Assembly: GCF_000025725.1 (NCBI RefSeq)
Contig: NC_013943.1
Location: 1,364,001 to 1,428,000 of the forward strand
DNA: 64,000 nt
Direction: 5' to 3'
DNA from: Denitrovibrio acetiphilus DSM 12809
GTDB lineage: Bacteria > Chrysiogenota > Deferribacteres > Deferribacterales > Geovibrionaceae
Below the pieces are notes generated by a model, which had not been told where the DNA came from, did no database searches, and saw nothing but the letters and a program-made list of their open reading frames with translations. Below are positions 1-9,057 of the stretch, one piece after another. The translations under genes were made by a program, and so were the position numbers. Every line of letters starts with the position of its first letter. Within the stretch, counting starts at the first letter, position 1.

Positions 1-1
1 C

Positions 2-529
2 CCGCATGAATGCTTCTTTATAGGGCTGGTTTACGAAGCTATAGGTCTGATTGATGTTCCTTTCGGAACCCGTATTCCAAAAGAGGACTCTTTCGGGGCT
101 TTCGCTGCGTGTATGCTTTTTGTCCTTTTACCTATAGAGCATACAGATGAGTTTGTTCTTGGCTTTCTTCTCACAGTCCTTCTGATGTTTCCTGTTACAT
201 TTACATGTGCCCTCGGAAGGTCTGTTAATCAGAAACTTTATCTTCGCCAGCATAAAAAGGGCAGAGTCAATACAGGGCAGCTCTTATTTTTCGGGATTTT
301 GCTGGCATTTGTTAGAGGCGTAGTCGTCTATGGGCTGGGCACTCTGCTTGTGTATGTCATATACAATTTTATCCGTGGTCATCTGGAGCATAATGTTAAC
401 CTCTTTCTGTTTTCTCTGATGATATTCACATTTCTATCCGGCTATATCCTCCGTTTTCTTTCCGTCCCTTCGATATTTAAATATCTTATTTTTGCCTGCG
501 GACTTATGGTCGGCTGGGGGGTACTGTGA
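2..529 (+). CDS. PTS mannose/fructose/sorbose-type IIC permease subunit (5' end outside window)
   Basis: The frame is open from the first bases of the window, so this is the C-terminal 175 residues of a longer protein (the family is usually about 260). It is very hydrophobic with several membrane-spanning stretches, and a segment containing GLVYEAIGLIDVPFGTRIPK matches the conserved re-entrant region of sorbose/mannose-family IIC proteins. The family forms, with IID, the membrane channel that moves a sugar coupled to phosphorylation. The stop overlaps the GTG start of the next gene (GTGA), and IID, HPr and EI follow, which supports the call. The sugar cannot be told from the sequence. The IIA/IIB partners would lie upstream of the window. 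Confidence 0.85.
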   Translation, partial: PHECFFIGLVYEAIGLIDVPFGTRIPKEDSFGAFAACMLFVLLPIEHTDEFVLGFLLTVLLMFPVTFTCALGRSVNQKLYLRQHKKGRVNTGQLLFFGILLAFVRGVVVYGLGTLLVYVIYNFIRGHLEHNVNLFLFSLMIFTFLSGYILRFLSVPSIFKYLIFACGLMVGWGVL

Positions 530-1224
530 AAGAATTATTTGTCGGCATCAGAAGCCTTATCTATCAGTCAAACCTTAATCATGAAAATATGCAGGGGACC
601 GGCTTTGCCTATATGATAAAGCATGCCGCTAAAGGTGAAGGGATTGAGCTGAGCGAAGATGTTTTAGAAAGAGAAACTGAGTATTTCCATACTCACCCAT
701 ACCTTGCGAACTTTATCTTTGGTATGTGGGTCAAAGAATATAAGAACGGTGGAGAGCCGGATTTCTATAAGAAAGTGTACTCCTCTGCTTTTGGTGCTCT
801 TGGTGACAGTTTCTTTTGGCACTCACTTCGTCCGTTCTGTTTTATAATAGCCGCAATGATAGGGTTTCATGACCCTTTTGCCGGACTTATAACGTATCTG
901 GTTTTATATAATACATTTCATCTTACCTTCCGTTTAGGAGGTTATAGGGTGGGGTATACCCTTGGGCGTGACGTGATCGTGTTTTTTAACAGGATCAGCT
1001 TTAACAGGTGGCCACGCCACATGGACATGGTTTCGACATTTATGTTAGGAGTATTTCTATCATTCCTTGTGAAGGAATGTGTTGATTTTAACCCTCTGGT
1101 ACTTGGTGTGCTGACTGTATACCTGCTGTTAGGTTTGGCGGTCGCCAGAAAGATCGACATAGTTTTCGGACTTGTCGGAATGCTTTTTATAACAGGTTTT
1201 TTCTTATATTTTACAGGAGTATAG
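526..1224 (+). CDS. PTS mannose/fructose/sorbose-type IID subunit
   Basis: Membrane subunit that pairs with IIC. The N-terminus contains YQSNLNHENMQGTGFAYMI, the hallmark of IID proteins (a bulky/Asn stretch followed by MQ-G-GFAY). The C-terminal third is hydrophobic, with three or four membrane segments. At 232 residues it is shorter than ManZ-type IID (about 280). The start is GTG at 526, overlapping the IIC stop by four bases, so translation is probably coupled. HPr begins three bases after its stop. Such short IID proteins occur in PTS clusters of anaerobes whose role may be regulatory rather than nutritional; that is inference. Confidence 0.85.
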   Translation: MKELFVGIRSLIYQSNLNHENMQGTGFAYMIKHAAKGEGIELSEDVLERETEYFHTHPYLANFIFGMWVKEYKNGGEPDFYKKVYSSAFGALGDSFFWHSLRPFCFIIAAMIGFHDPFAGLITYLVLYNTFHLTFRLGGYRVGYTLGRDVIVFFNRISFNRWPRHMDMVSTFMLGVFLSFLVKECVDFNPLVLGVLTVYLLLGLAVARKIDIVFGLVGMLFITGFFLYFTGV

Positions 1225-1226
1225 AG

Positions 1227-1499
1227 GTGGGAGTTAAAGAAGAAATTGAAATTGTCAATGAGCTCGGTATGCATGCACGTGCTGCCGGAGCCTTTGTAAA
1301 AACCTCAGAAAAATTCAGGTCAGATATCAAAGTTAAAAAAGATGGAATGGAAGTTAATGGTAAAAGTATAATGGGGCTGATGATGCTTGCCGCAAGTAAA
1401 GGTTCATGTATATCTGTTGATATTTGTGGTGAGGATGAAGAGGAAGCACTAAGTGCTTTGAAAGAGCTTATCAGCAGCAGGTTTGGTGAAGAACGTTGA
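1227..1499 (+). CDS. ptsH: Phosphocarrier protein HPr
   Basis: Small cytoplasmic phosphocarrier that takes phosphate from EI and hands it to the IIA domains. The 90-residue length is typical. The active-site motif GMHARAA places the phosphoryl-accepting histidine at residue 16, and VNGKSIMGLMML contains the Ser47 region that HPr kinase targets in species that have that enzyme. The start is GTG, chosen because it directly follows the IID stop and gives the standard N-terminus. Its TGA overlaps the TTG start of ptsI. HPr kinase, if present, would lie outside this window. Confidence 0.95.
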   Translation: MGVKEEIEIVNELGMHARAAGAFVKTSEKFRSDIKVKKDGMEVNGKSIMGLMMLAASKGSCISVDICGEDEEEALSALKELISSRFGEER

Positions 1500-3238
1500 A
1501 ACTTCTCAAAGGTATCCCCTCCAGTGACGGCATAACTATCGGGCGCTGTTATATTTTAGACAGGCAGAAAATACATGTACGCAGATACAGTATTAACGCT
1601 TCTGAAGTAGAGTCTGAAAAAGTTAAGCTGGCGGTCGGGGTAGAGAAAACTGCGGAATTTATTAAAACATCCAAAAATATGAGCGAGGATTTCCTTGCGG
1701 AAGAACATGCTTTTATCTTTGATATTTACCTGATGCTTTTGCGTGACAATATGCTCATAGGAGCCGCAGAGCAGACGATAGAAAACGAGCTTGTAAATGC
1801 AGAGTATGCTTTGAGTAAAGCCGGTGCATACCTCATGGGGCAGTTTGATAAGTCCGCGAACGAGTATCTTCGTGAGCGCAAATCAGATATAAATAATATC
1901 GTTCAGAAAGTGTTGCGTTTTATGAGCGATCAAGAGATGGACACTGTTCTTGATGCTGCCAATGCCGATATAATAATTGCCCACGACCTCACCCCGTCTG
2001 ATACGTCTCAGATGACCAGAAAAAATATCAAAGGCTTTGCTACAGATCTAGGGAGTCGTACATCTCATACCTCGATACTGGCAAGATCGTTGGGGATACC
2101 TGCTGTAGTCGGTTTGGAAGACATAGCTTCGGCAGCAAAAGATGGTGATCTTATTATTATTGACGGTTTTGAGGGTGTTGTTATTGTAGACCCGGATGAA
2201 CAGACTCTTGACAGTTACGCTTACAAAGACAGCCGTTATGCCGAATACATCAAAGACCTTGCTAAACTTAAAGACGAAGAATCCGTCACAAAAGACGGTG
2301 AACGCATATCTACCTACAGCAATATAGAACTGAATGACGAACTTTATCTTTCTAACAACTACCGTCATGACGGGGTAGGGCTTTATCGCACAGAATATAT
2401 TTATATGGAGCACGGAAACGTCAGCGAAGATAAACAGTTTAGAATATTAAAAGCTGCGGCTTTGGAAAACGGCGGACTGCCTCTTGTGGTTAGAACATTT
2501 GACCTCGGGGCCGATAAGCTCTCAAAATATATGCCTCATCCAAAAGAGCAGAACCCTGCTATGGGGCTTCGTGCTGTACGTTATTCACTAAAATATCATG
2601 AGTTTTTTAATAAACAGCTCCGTGCAATCCTCAGAGCTTCTGCATATGGTGATGTCCATGTGCTCTTTCCGATGATATCCGGGATGGAAGAGTATCATAA
2701 ATGTTTGGATGCCCTAGAAAAAGCTAAAGCCGAACTTAGGGCTGAAGGCGTTGATTTTGATGAAAACATAAAGAAAGGTGTCATGATGGAGCTCCCTTCA
2801 CTTGCGGTTATAAGTGACTTTATAGCTGCTGAAGTTGACTTTTTCAGTGTAGGGACAAACGACTTAATACAGTACACCCTCGGAATAGACAGGAATAATG
2901 AGTTTGTGGCATATCTTTACAGACCCACCCATCCGGCTGTTATACGTACGCTGAAAAAGATTATTGAAAGCGCAAACGCAGCAGGGATAGAGTGTACTGT
3001 CTGTGGGGAAATAGCGGGGGAGCCGAAATATATTCCGATGCTGATAGGTCTCGGGTACCGTAGTCTGAGCATGAGCCCTGCGGGACTTCTTAAAGCTCGT
3101 ATGATTATTCGTGCGCTTAACATCAGTGATTGCCACAAGCTTGTCGATGAACTGCTGGATATGAAAATTGCACGTCTTGCTGAGAAGCATGTTGAAAAGT
3201 TTATCGAAGAGAAATGCTCTGACGTGTATTTCCATTAA
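1496..3238 (+). CDS. ptsI: Phosphoenolpyruvate-protein phosphotransferase, Enzyme I
   Basis: First enzyme of the PTS: it autophosphorylates with PEP and phosphorylates HPr. At 580 residues it has the family's normal length. The phosphohistidine motif GSRTSHTSILAR gives His191, and the C-terminal PEP-binding barrel is recognisable by FRTEYIYME-like and GTNDLIQYTLGIDR motifs. The start is TTG at 1496, overlapping the HPr stop (TTGA); no better in-frame start exists. It is the last gene of the PTS operon. About 75 bp follow before pgsA. Confidence 0.95.
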   Translation: MKLLKGIPSSDGITIGRCYILDRQKIHVRRYSINASEVESEKVKLAVGVEKTAEFIKTSKNMSEDFLAEEHAFIFDIYLMLLRDNMLIGAAEQTIENELVNAEYALSKAGAYLMGQFDKSANEYLRERKSDINNIVQKVLRFMSDQEMDTVLDAANADIIIAHDLTPSDTSQMTRKNIKGFATDLGSRTSHTSILARSLGIPAVVGLEDIASAAKDGDLIIIDGFEGVVIVDPDEQTLDSYAYKDSRYAEYIKDLAKLKDEESVTKDGERISTYSNIELNDELYLSNNYRHDGVGLYRTEYIYMEHGNVSEDKQFRILKAAALENGGLPLVVRTFDLGADKLSKYMPHPKEQNPAMGLRAVRYSLKYHEFFNKQLRAILRASAYGDVHVLFPMISGMEEYHKCLDALEKAKAELRAEGVDFDENIKKGVMMELPSLAVISDFIAAEVDFFSVGTNDLIQYTLGIDRNNEFVAYLYRPTHPAVIRTLKKIIESANAAGIECTVCGEIAGEPKYIPMLIGLGYRSLSMSPAGLLKARMIIRALNISDCHKLVDELLDMKIARLAEKHVEKFIEEKCSDVYFH

Positions 3239-3264
3239 ATTAAACATAGCAAGAATATTGCTGG

Positions 3265-3293
3265 TATTGTCGCCTGCATGTATGTATTATAAT
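3265..3293 (+). promoter_or_regulatory. Possible sigma-70 promoter upstream of pgsA
   Basis: A perfect -10 hexamer TATAAT (3288-3293) with TATTGT (3265-3270) 17 bp upstream lies in the short gap between ptsI and pgsA. The -35 match is weak (three or four of six). It could drive the pgsA to nusB gene string, whose members otherwise overlap or nearly touch. Confidence 0.4.
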
Positions 3294-3319
3294 TCACCGA
3301 TTAAATAAGGGAGATGTTT

Positions 3320-3910
3320 ATGCCTTTCCGCAATCAGATGAACATCGCAAACAAGATAACGCTGGCACGTATAGCTATGGTGCCGATATTTATAGTACTT
3401 CTGTATTTTGACAGATACTGGACAAACATTATTGCAACCGTGATCTACACATTTACGGCCCTCACAGACCTTGTTGACGGTCATTTAGCAAGAAAACATA
3501 ACATAGTAACAGACCTTGGGAAGATACTTGATCCTGTCGCAGACAAGATACTCGTTACTGCTGCACTTGTGCTTCTGGTTGAGCTTGGCAGGCTGGGAGC
3601 TGTTGTAGTTATCATTTTAATAGGGCGTGACCTGCTCATAGGAGCTCTACGTAATGTCGCTGCCAGTAAAGGCACTGTCATTGCTGCGGGGAGAGGCGGA
3701 AAGATCAAGACCGTATTTCAGATGATCGGCGTCGGTTGTATAATATGGAAAAACCAACTGCTGGGTATAGATATTTTGCTCATAGGTCAAATAATAGTTT
3801 ATGTTTCAGTAATATTATCGCTGCATTCCGGCTGGGTATATTTCAAAAACTATTCTGAAGAATACCGAAAACAACAGCTGGAAAATATGGAAGATGAACA
3901 ACATATATAA
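3320..3910 (+). CDS. pgsA: CDP-diacylglycerol--glycerol-3-phosphate 3-phosphatidyltransferase
   Basis: Membrane enzyme that makes phosphatidylglycerol phosphate from CDP-diacylglycerol. The CDP-alcohol phosphotransferase signature is complete: DLVDGHLARK followed by DLGKILDPVADK, i.e. DG-AR-G-D-D. The 197-residue length and four or so membrane segments fit. An ATG also exists at 3314, but AAGGGAG (3307-3313) abuts it; the ATG at 3320 has proper 6-bp spacing and was chosen. The gene overlaps the following DUF362 gene by 17 bp, indicating an operon with it and plsY. Confidence 0.92.
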   Translation: MPFRNQMNIANKITLARIAMVPIFIVLLYFDRYWTNIIATVIYTFTALTDLVDGHLARKHNIVTDLGKILDPVADKILVTAALVLLVELGRLGAVVVIILIGRDLLIGALRNVAASKGTVIAAGRGGKIKTVFQMIGVGCIIWKNQLLGIDILLIGQIIVYVSVILSLHSGWVYFKNYSEEYRKQQLENMEDEQHI

Positions 3911-4976
3911 AGCTCATTGCAAGGGGTATCACGACACATCCCTGCAAAAGATGATAGAAAATTATTTTTACAGTGAAAGGGATAGGCTGGCAGGTGCCAG
4001 AAGAATTCTCATAAAACCTAACCTTTTATCTGCGTCCATTCCTGAAAAAGCGGTCACAACCCATCCGGATTTTGTCAGAACAGTCATCAGAATCTTAAGA
4101 GAATATACTGAAGCTGAGCTTTGGCTCGGAGACAGCCCCGGTGCCAACTTTGGCAAATATGACAAAGTTCTGGAAGTTACGGGCATGACCAAGGTTGCTG
4201 AAGAAACAGGCGTACACGTTGTGCGTGTGGAAAGTTTTGAACCTGTGAGCAGGGGCGGAATCGTTTATTCTTCACTGGCAGAAGAGGTGGATATAATCCT
4301 CAACCTGCCGAAACTTAAGACTCATGGTCTCACAGGTATGACTCTTGCTGTCAAAAATCTCTTCGGGCTTATCCCTGGAACCGCAAAAGTTGGCTATCAC
4401 AGAGATTTTCCTGTCGATACAGAGCTTGCCGCTCAGCTTTACAAATACTTTGGAATATTAGGTCACAAGACCATGAATATCATAGACGGGATAATCGGGA
4501 TGGAAGGGGACGGACCCTCAAAGGGAACTCCTGTTGAGCTTGGGATAGCTGCTGCGTCTTCTGATGCAGTGGGGCTTGATATAGCTGTAACAAGGATGGT
4601 GGGGCTTAAAGATGAATTCTGTCTCACAACCAAAGCCGCAATTGCTGCCGGATATGATAAAAGTCATATAGATGTGCCTGAAACAAATATCCCTCTTATT
4701 AAAAAATCTTTATCTAAAAAAGTTTATCTGCCGCCTTTCTTAAAGCAACTGGTGGCGAAGCAGGTCTATGTTAAGCCTGTTGTTCTCAATGAAAAATGTA
4801 TCCTCTGTATGCTGTGCATGAAGAGTTGCCCTGTTGACGCTATTGCGGTTATTAACGATTTTCCTTTTGTAGATAAGAAGAAATGTATAGAATGTTTCTG
4901 CTGTCACGAAGTCTGCGAGTCTGACGCTGTTGGGCTTGAAAGGTCGTGGCTGCACAAACTTGTGGTGGGGAAATGA
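3894..4976 (+). CDS. DUF362 protein with C-terminal 2x[4Fe-4S] ferredoxin domain
   Basis: A 360-residue protein: residues 1 to about 290 form a DUF362 domain (including LNLPKLKTHGLTGMTLAVKN) and the last 70 carry two Cys clusters, CILCMLCMKSCP and CIECFCCHEVCE, expected to bind two [4Fe-4S] clusters. DUF362 proteins are widespread in anaerobes and their function is not established; electron transfer or a radical/redox role is only suggested by the clusters. No signal peptide, so probably cytoplasmic. It overlaps pgsA by 17 bp and plsY by 4 bp (ATGA), so it is co-translated with two phospholipid-synthesis enzymes. Confidence 0.85.
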   Translation: MNNIYKAHCKGYHDTSLQKMIENYFYSERDRLAGARRILIKPNLLSASIPEKAVTTHPDFVRTVIRILREYTEAELWLGDSPGANFGKYDKVLEVTGMTKVAEETGVHVVRVESFEPVSRGGIVYSSLAEEVDIILNLPKLKTHGLTGMTLAVKNLFGLIPGTAKVGYHRDFPVDTELAAQLYKYFGILGHKTMNIIDGIIGMEGDGPSKGTPVELGIAAASSDAVGLDIAVTRMVGLKDEFCLTTKAAIAAGYDKSHIDVPETNIPLIKKSLSKKVYLPPFLKQLVAKQVYVKPVVLNEKCILCMLCMKSCPVDAIAVINDFPFVDKKKCIECFCCHEVCESDAVGLERSWLHKLVVGK

Positions 4977-5566
4977 CAATAGCTCTTATAATAATTTTAT
5001 GCTATCTGATAGGCTCAATACCGACTGCCTATATACTTGTGAAGAAACTGAAAGGTGTGGACATCCGCACCGTCGGCAGTGGAAATGTGGGAGCAAGTAA
5101 TGCTTCCCGTATCCTCGGAAAGTGGGGCTTTATATCTGTACTCGTTTTGGATGCGCTTAAGGGACTTGTACCTGTACTCATCCTTAAATATATCTATGGT
5201 GAAAGCGACCTTGTGCTTCTTGGTGCGATATCTGTTGTCCTCGGACACACTTTTACCATTTTTCTTGGGTTCAAGGGGGGGAAGGGCGTTGCTACCGGTC
5301 TGGGAGTTTTTATTGCGCTTGCTCCTATATCAACAGCTATTGCTGCTGTGGTGTTTGCTGTTCTGATATCCATATACAGAATGATATCTCTCAGCTCGAT
5401 GTGTGCTGCTGTGACTATTGCTGTTTCAGCTTGGTTTATCTCTTCGTGGGAACACCTGAAATACTTTACTATCGTTATAGCGGTATTGATAATAATCCTG
5501 CACAGAAGCAATATCGGCAGGATACTGAACGGAACGGAGAGGAAAGTTGGAAGAAAAACTGCTTAA
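4973..5566 (+). CDS. plsY: Acyl-phosphate--glycerol-3-phosphate acyltransferase PlsY
   Basis: Integral membrane enzyme that acylates glycerol-3-phosphate from acyl-phosphate, the first step of phospholipid synthesis. Family motifs are present: GSIPTAYILVK, the VGSGNVGASNASR loop near residues 40-50, and GFKGGKGVATGLG. Length 197 residues with about five membrane segments. The ATG at 4973 was chosen because it overlaps the DUF362 stop (ATGA) and gives the standard MTIAL... N-terminus; a longer in-frame extension lies inside the previous gene. The end overlaps the TTG start of ribD by 20 bp. Confidence 0.93.
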   Translation: MTIALIIILCYLIGSIPTAYILVKKLKGVDIRTVGSGNVGASNASRILGKWGFISVLVLDALKGLVPVLILKYIYGESDLVLLGAISVVLGHTFTIFLGFKGGKGVATGLGVFIALAPISTAIAAVVFAVLISIYRMISLSSMCAAVTIAVSAWFISSWEHLKYFTIVIAVLIIILHRSNIGRILNGTERKVGRKTA

Positions 5567-6710
5567 TCCATTAGACGTAATGCAGGAGTGCGCACAGCTG
5601 GCACTTCTTGGAAAAGGATATACGAAGACAAATCCTGTTGTTGGGGCTATCGTTGCCAACCAGAGTGAGATTCTTTCCCGCGGGTGGCACATGGCATATG
5701 GGGGACCCCATGCTGAAGTGAATGCCATAGATTCCTGTCCTGTCAGCACAGAAGGGCTGGACTTATATGTAACGCTGGAGCCCTGTTCCCATAGCGGCAA
5801 GACTCCTCCATGTGTGGAGAAGATCGTCAAAAGCGGCATCAGGCGTGTTTTTATAGGTGTTGTTGACCCGAACCCTCTTGTGGCGGGTAAGGGCGTTGAA
5901 TACTTGAAAAATCATGGTGTAGAGGTTTATGTAGGTTATATGGAAGACCTCTGCGCATCCATTATAGAAGATTTCGTTAAATTTATCACAGAAAAGAAGC
6001 CTTACTACACCTTTAAAACAGCTCAGACGCTGGACGGTAAAATAGCTTCCTCCACGGGTGACTCCAAATGGATAAGTTCTGAGGCGTCACGTACATACAC
6101 ACATTACATGCGTGCCGTGTCTGACGCCATACTTGTTGGCGTTAACACAGTGATAGCTGATGACCCTGAACTGAATGTCCGAATGGTAAAATCAGACCGT
6201 GACCCGTTTAAAATTGTGCTCGACCCGAAAGGGCGGATGCCTCTTGACAGAAAGTTAGTTGAGAACAGTGCGGATAAACTGATATATGTCACCTGCGCAG
6301 AATCCCGTATAACAGAGGCTCTCAGAAACAAAGGAGCAGACGTCATAACTCTTGGAGGTGATGGCAGTCTTGATCTCAATGTACTCTCTGATGAGCTTGT
6401 GGAGCGTAGTATATTAAATGTTATGATTGAAGGCGGCGGTACAACAGCCGGTAAGTTTTTCGATGCAGGGCTTGTGGATAAAGTTAATATCTTCATAGCA
6501 ATGATGATAATGGGGGGGAGTGTCTCCTCTGTTGGCGGAAACGGTGTTGAAAATGTTGCACAGGCGTATAAATTAAAAGAAGTGCAGTCAAAACATTTTG
6601 AGGGTGATCTGATGATATCAGGTAAAATCACTGATTATAAAACATCAGTTCTCGATCTGACAGAGAAGGTCAGAGGGTGCTGCGCATGCGGTTGTGGAAA
6701 GGATAAATAA
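5547..6710 (+). CDS. ribD: Bifunctional diaminohydroxyphosphoribosylaminopyrimidine deaminase / 5-amino-6-(5-phosphoribosylamino)uracil reductase
   Basis: Carries out the second and third steps of riboflavin synthesis. Residues 1-145 are the zinc deaminase domain with HAEVNAI (His55, Glu57) and PCSHSGKTPPC (Cys80, Cys89); residues 150-365 are the NADPH reductase domain (TFKTAQTLDGKIA, VGVNTVIADDPEL). A short Cys-rich tail (CCACGCGK) ends the 387-residue protein. The start is TTG at 5547 with GGAGAGGA just upstream (5536-5543). It overlaps plsY and, by one base, ribE (TAATG). Confidence 0.95.
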   Translation: MEEKLLNPLDVMQECAQLALLGKGYTKTNPVVGAIVANQSEILSRGWHMAYGGPHAEVNAIDSCPVSTEGLDLYVTLEPCSHSGKTPPCVEKIVKSGIRRVFIGVVDPNPLVAGKGVEYLKNHGVEVYVGYMEDLCASIIEDFVKFITEKKPYYTFKTAQTLDGKIASSTGDSKWISSEASRTYTHYMRAVSDAILVGVNTVIADDPELNVRMVKSDRDPFKIVLDPKGRMPLDRKLVENSADKLIYVTCAESRITEALRNKGADVITLGGDGSLDLNVLSDELVERSILNVMIEGGGTTAGKFFDAGLVDKVNIFIAMMIMGGSVSSVGGNGVENVAQAYKLKEVQSKHFEGDLMISGKITDYKTSVLDLTEKVRGCCACGCGKDK

Positions 6711-7357
6711 TGTTTACCGGAATAATAGAAGAGGTCGGGTCGGTCTCATCCATAGACAGAAAGGGCGATTTCGCTGTTTTGAAGATAAAGTGCAGCAAGG
6801 TGCTCGAGTCAACGCAGATTGGAGACAGCATCGCTGTTAACGGTGTATGCCTTACTGTTACGTCTATGGGGACAGATACATTCTGTGCCGACATTTCATA
6901 TGAAACAATAAAAAAGAGTACATTTGCGGATATAACAAATGGTTCAGGAGTGAATCTTGAACGTGCGCTCACACTGTCCACAAGGCTTGGCGGACACCTT
7001 GTCAGTGGTCATGTTGATGCTGTGGGCACTATTGAAAAGTTTACCAGGAACCAGTCTGCATATATCCTTACGATACGTTACCCGGATGATATAGACAAAT
7101 ATCTTGCATCCAAAGGTTCTGTTTGTGTAGACGGCATAAGTCTCACAACGGCAAGGTGTTCAAACGGTACTTTCGAGGTTGCGGTTATTCCGCATACTTA
7201 CGAGGGAACTTCGCTCAAAGGGAAACGGCAGGGATCAAAAGTGAATTTAGAGGTTGATATGATCTCAAGATATCTTGAGAAATTATTGAAAAGTTTAGAA
7301 AAGACAGATACATTGATGGATAACCTTAGCGGTTTAATCGGTCAGGAGGATTATTAA
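6710..7357 (+). CDS. ribE: Riboflavin synthase alpha subunit
   Basis: Catalyses dismutation of two 6,7-dimethyl-8-ribityllumazine molecules to riboflavin. It shows the family's internal duplication: barrel one starts MFTGIIEEVG and carries VNGVCLTVT, barrel two starts at about residue 97 with GGHLVSGHVDAVG and carries VDGISLT. The 215-residue length is normal. The ATG overlaps the ribD stop and the stop overlaps the ribBA start, so ribD-ribE-ribBA are tightly coupled. Confidence 0.95.
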   Translation: MFTGIIEEVGSVSSIDRKGDFAVLKIKCSKVLESTQIGDSIAVNGVCLTVTSMGTDTFCADISYETIKKSTFADITNGSGVNLERALTLSTRLGGHLVSGHVDAVGTIEKFTRNQSAYILTIRYPDDIDKYLASKGSVCVDGISLTTARCSNGTFEVAVIPHTYEGTSLKGKRQGSKVNLEVDMISRYLEKLLKSLEKTDTLMDNLSGLIGQEDY

Positions 7358-8577
7358 TGTCTAGTAGTAGAATTGCCACAGTTGAGGAAGCATTAGAAGA
7401 CATCCGCAACGGCAAAATGGTAATACTTACCGATGATGAAGACCGCGAAAACGAGGGCGATCTTGTTTTTGCAGCCGATTTCGTTACACCGGAAAAGATT
7501 AATTTTATGGCAAAATACGGCAGAGGGCTGATATGTCTGGCTATGCCGTCCAGCAGATGCGATGAGCTCGGGCTCGACCTTATGGTCAGCGAAGACAGCA
7601 ATTCCGCGAGATTCGGCACAGCATTCACAGTTTCCATAGAGGCTAAAGAGGGCGTGACTACAGGTATTTCCGCCCACGACAGAGCCCAGACTGTTCGTGT
7701 AGCGAACGACCCTACAAAAGGTGCAGAAGATCTGGCGAGACCAGGGCACATCTTCCCCCTTAGAGCCAGAGAAGGCGGGGTTCTCGTACGCACAGGGCAG
7801 ACAGAAGGGTCTGTTGACCTTGCGAGGCTTGCCGGACTGAGCAATCAGGGCGCTGTAATATGTGAAATCATGAATGATGACGGCAGTATGGCAAGAATGC
7901 CACAGCTTGAAGAATTTGCTGACGAGCACGACCTGAAGATACTTACAATAGCATCTCTTATCGAATACAGAATGGAGCATGAACAGCTTATCGAAGAAAC
8001 AACGATAGCAAAAATGCCCACCAGCTTCGGCAACTTCAATATGACCGGTTTTAAAAGCAGAGTTGACGGTCAGGAAGCTGTAATGATATGGAAAGGCGAT
8101 GTAAGGTCTGATGAGCCTGTTCTGCTGAGAGTACATTCACAGTGCCTTACAGGAGATGTTTTCGGTTCTGAAAGATGTGACTGTCAGGCGCAGCTTCACC
8201 GTGCTATGGAACTCGTTGAGGCAGAAGGGCGTGGTGCTGTACTTTATATGTTTCAGGAAGGGCGCGGGATTGGTATACTGAATAAGATCAATGCTTACCA
8301 TCTTCAGGATGAGGGGCTGGATACTATACAGGCGAACATTGAACTCGGCTTTGAGGAAGACCTCCGTGATTATGGTTTCGGAGCACAGGTGATACGCCAC
8401 ATGGGGATAAAGAAGATCAGACTTATGACAAACAACCCCAAAAAGATACGCTCTCTTTCCGGCTTTGGGCTGGAGGTTGTGGAGCGTGTAGGCATAACAT
8501 GCGGGCTGAATGAGTATAATCATACATACCTGAAAACCAAAAAAGAGAAGATGGGACATCATCTTGAGATAGATTAA
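7357..8577 (+). CDS. ribBA: Bifunctional 3,4-dihydroxy-2-butanone-4-phosphate synthase / GTP cyclohydrolase II
   Basis: Supplies both precursors for riboflavin. The N-terminal half is DHBP synthase, with the acidic metal-binding DDEDRENEGDL at residues 26-36. The C-terminal half is GTP cyclohydrolase II, with the zinc-binding HSQCLTGDVFGSERCDC (Cys263, Cys274, Cys276) and FQEGRGIG. All key residues appear present in both halves, so both activities are expected. Length 406, typical for the fusion. ATG at 7357 overlaps ribE; ribH follows after 12 bp. Confidence 0.95.
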   Translation: MSSSRIATVEEALEDIRNGKMVILTDDEDRENEGDLVFAADFVTPEKINFMAKYGRGLICLAMPSSRCDELGLDLMVSEDSNSARFGTAFTVSIEAKEGVTTGISAHDRAQTVRVANDPTKGAEDLARPGHIFPLRAREGGVLVRTGQTEGSVDLARLAGLSNQGAVICEIMNDDGSMARMPQLEEFADEHDLKILTIASLIEYRMEHEQLIEETTIAKMPTSFGNFNMTGFKSRVDGQEAVMIWKGDVRSDEPVLLRVHSQCLTGDVFGSERCDCQAQLHRAMELVEAEGRGAVLYMFQEGRGIGILNKINAYHLQDEGLDTIQANIELGFEEDLRDYGFGAQVIRHMGIKKIRLMTNNPKKIRSLSGFGLEVVERVGITCGLNEYNHTYLKTKKEKMGHHLEID

Positions 8578-8589
8578 GGAGAAACTGGA

Positions 8590-9057
8590 ATGAACGTAAC
8601 AACTCATCAGGGTATTTACACTGGAAAAGGACTTAAATTCGCGATCGTTGCAGGTCGTTTTAATGATTTTATAACAAAAAGCCTTATCGGCGGTGCTGTT
8701 GATGCACTCGTCCGTCATGAGGTTGAAGAATCTGATATAGAAGTTTTCAAAGTACCGGGTGCATTTGAAATACCACTGCTTTGTAAAAAGATAGCAGAAA
8801 CAGGCAAGTATGATGGTGTTATAACCCTTGGGGCTGTGATCAGAGGCTCTACACCTCATTTTGACTTTGTATCAGCAGAAGTATCTAAAGGCGTTGCAAA
8901 AGTAGCTCTCGACAGCGGCATTGCAGTTATCTTTGGCGTACTTACCACAGACACCATTGAGCAGGCTATTGAGAGAGCCGGCACAAAACACGGTAATAAA
9001 GGCGCAGAAGTTGCCATGTCCGCACTGGAAATGGTCAACGTTATGAAGATGGTATAA
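8590..9057 (+). CDS. ribH: 6,7-dimethyl-8-ribityllumazine synthase
   Basis: Condenses the two riboflavin precursors into lumazine. The 155-residue sequence carries the usual motifs: FNDFIT near the N-terminus, [23 protein letters not shown] with the catalytic His, and [33 protein letters not shown] gives a good ribosome site. The stop is immediately followed by the nusB ATG, the ribH-nusB arrangement seen in many bacteria. Confidence 0.96.
   Translation: MNVTTHQGIYTGKGLKFAIVAGRFNDFITKSLIGGAVDALVRHEVEESDIEVFKVPGAFEIPLLCKKIAETGKYDGVITLGAVIRGSTPHFDFVSAEVSKGVAKVALDSGIAVIFGVLTTDTIEQAIERAGTKHGNKGAEVAMSALEMVNVMKMV

Noticed and set aside
5400-5600. FMN riboswitch before the riboflavin genes.
   Set aside because: ribD overlaps plsY by 20 bp, leaving no leader in which a riboswitch could fold.
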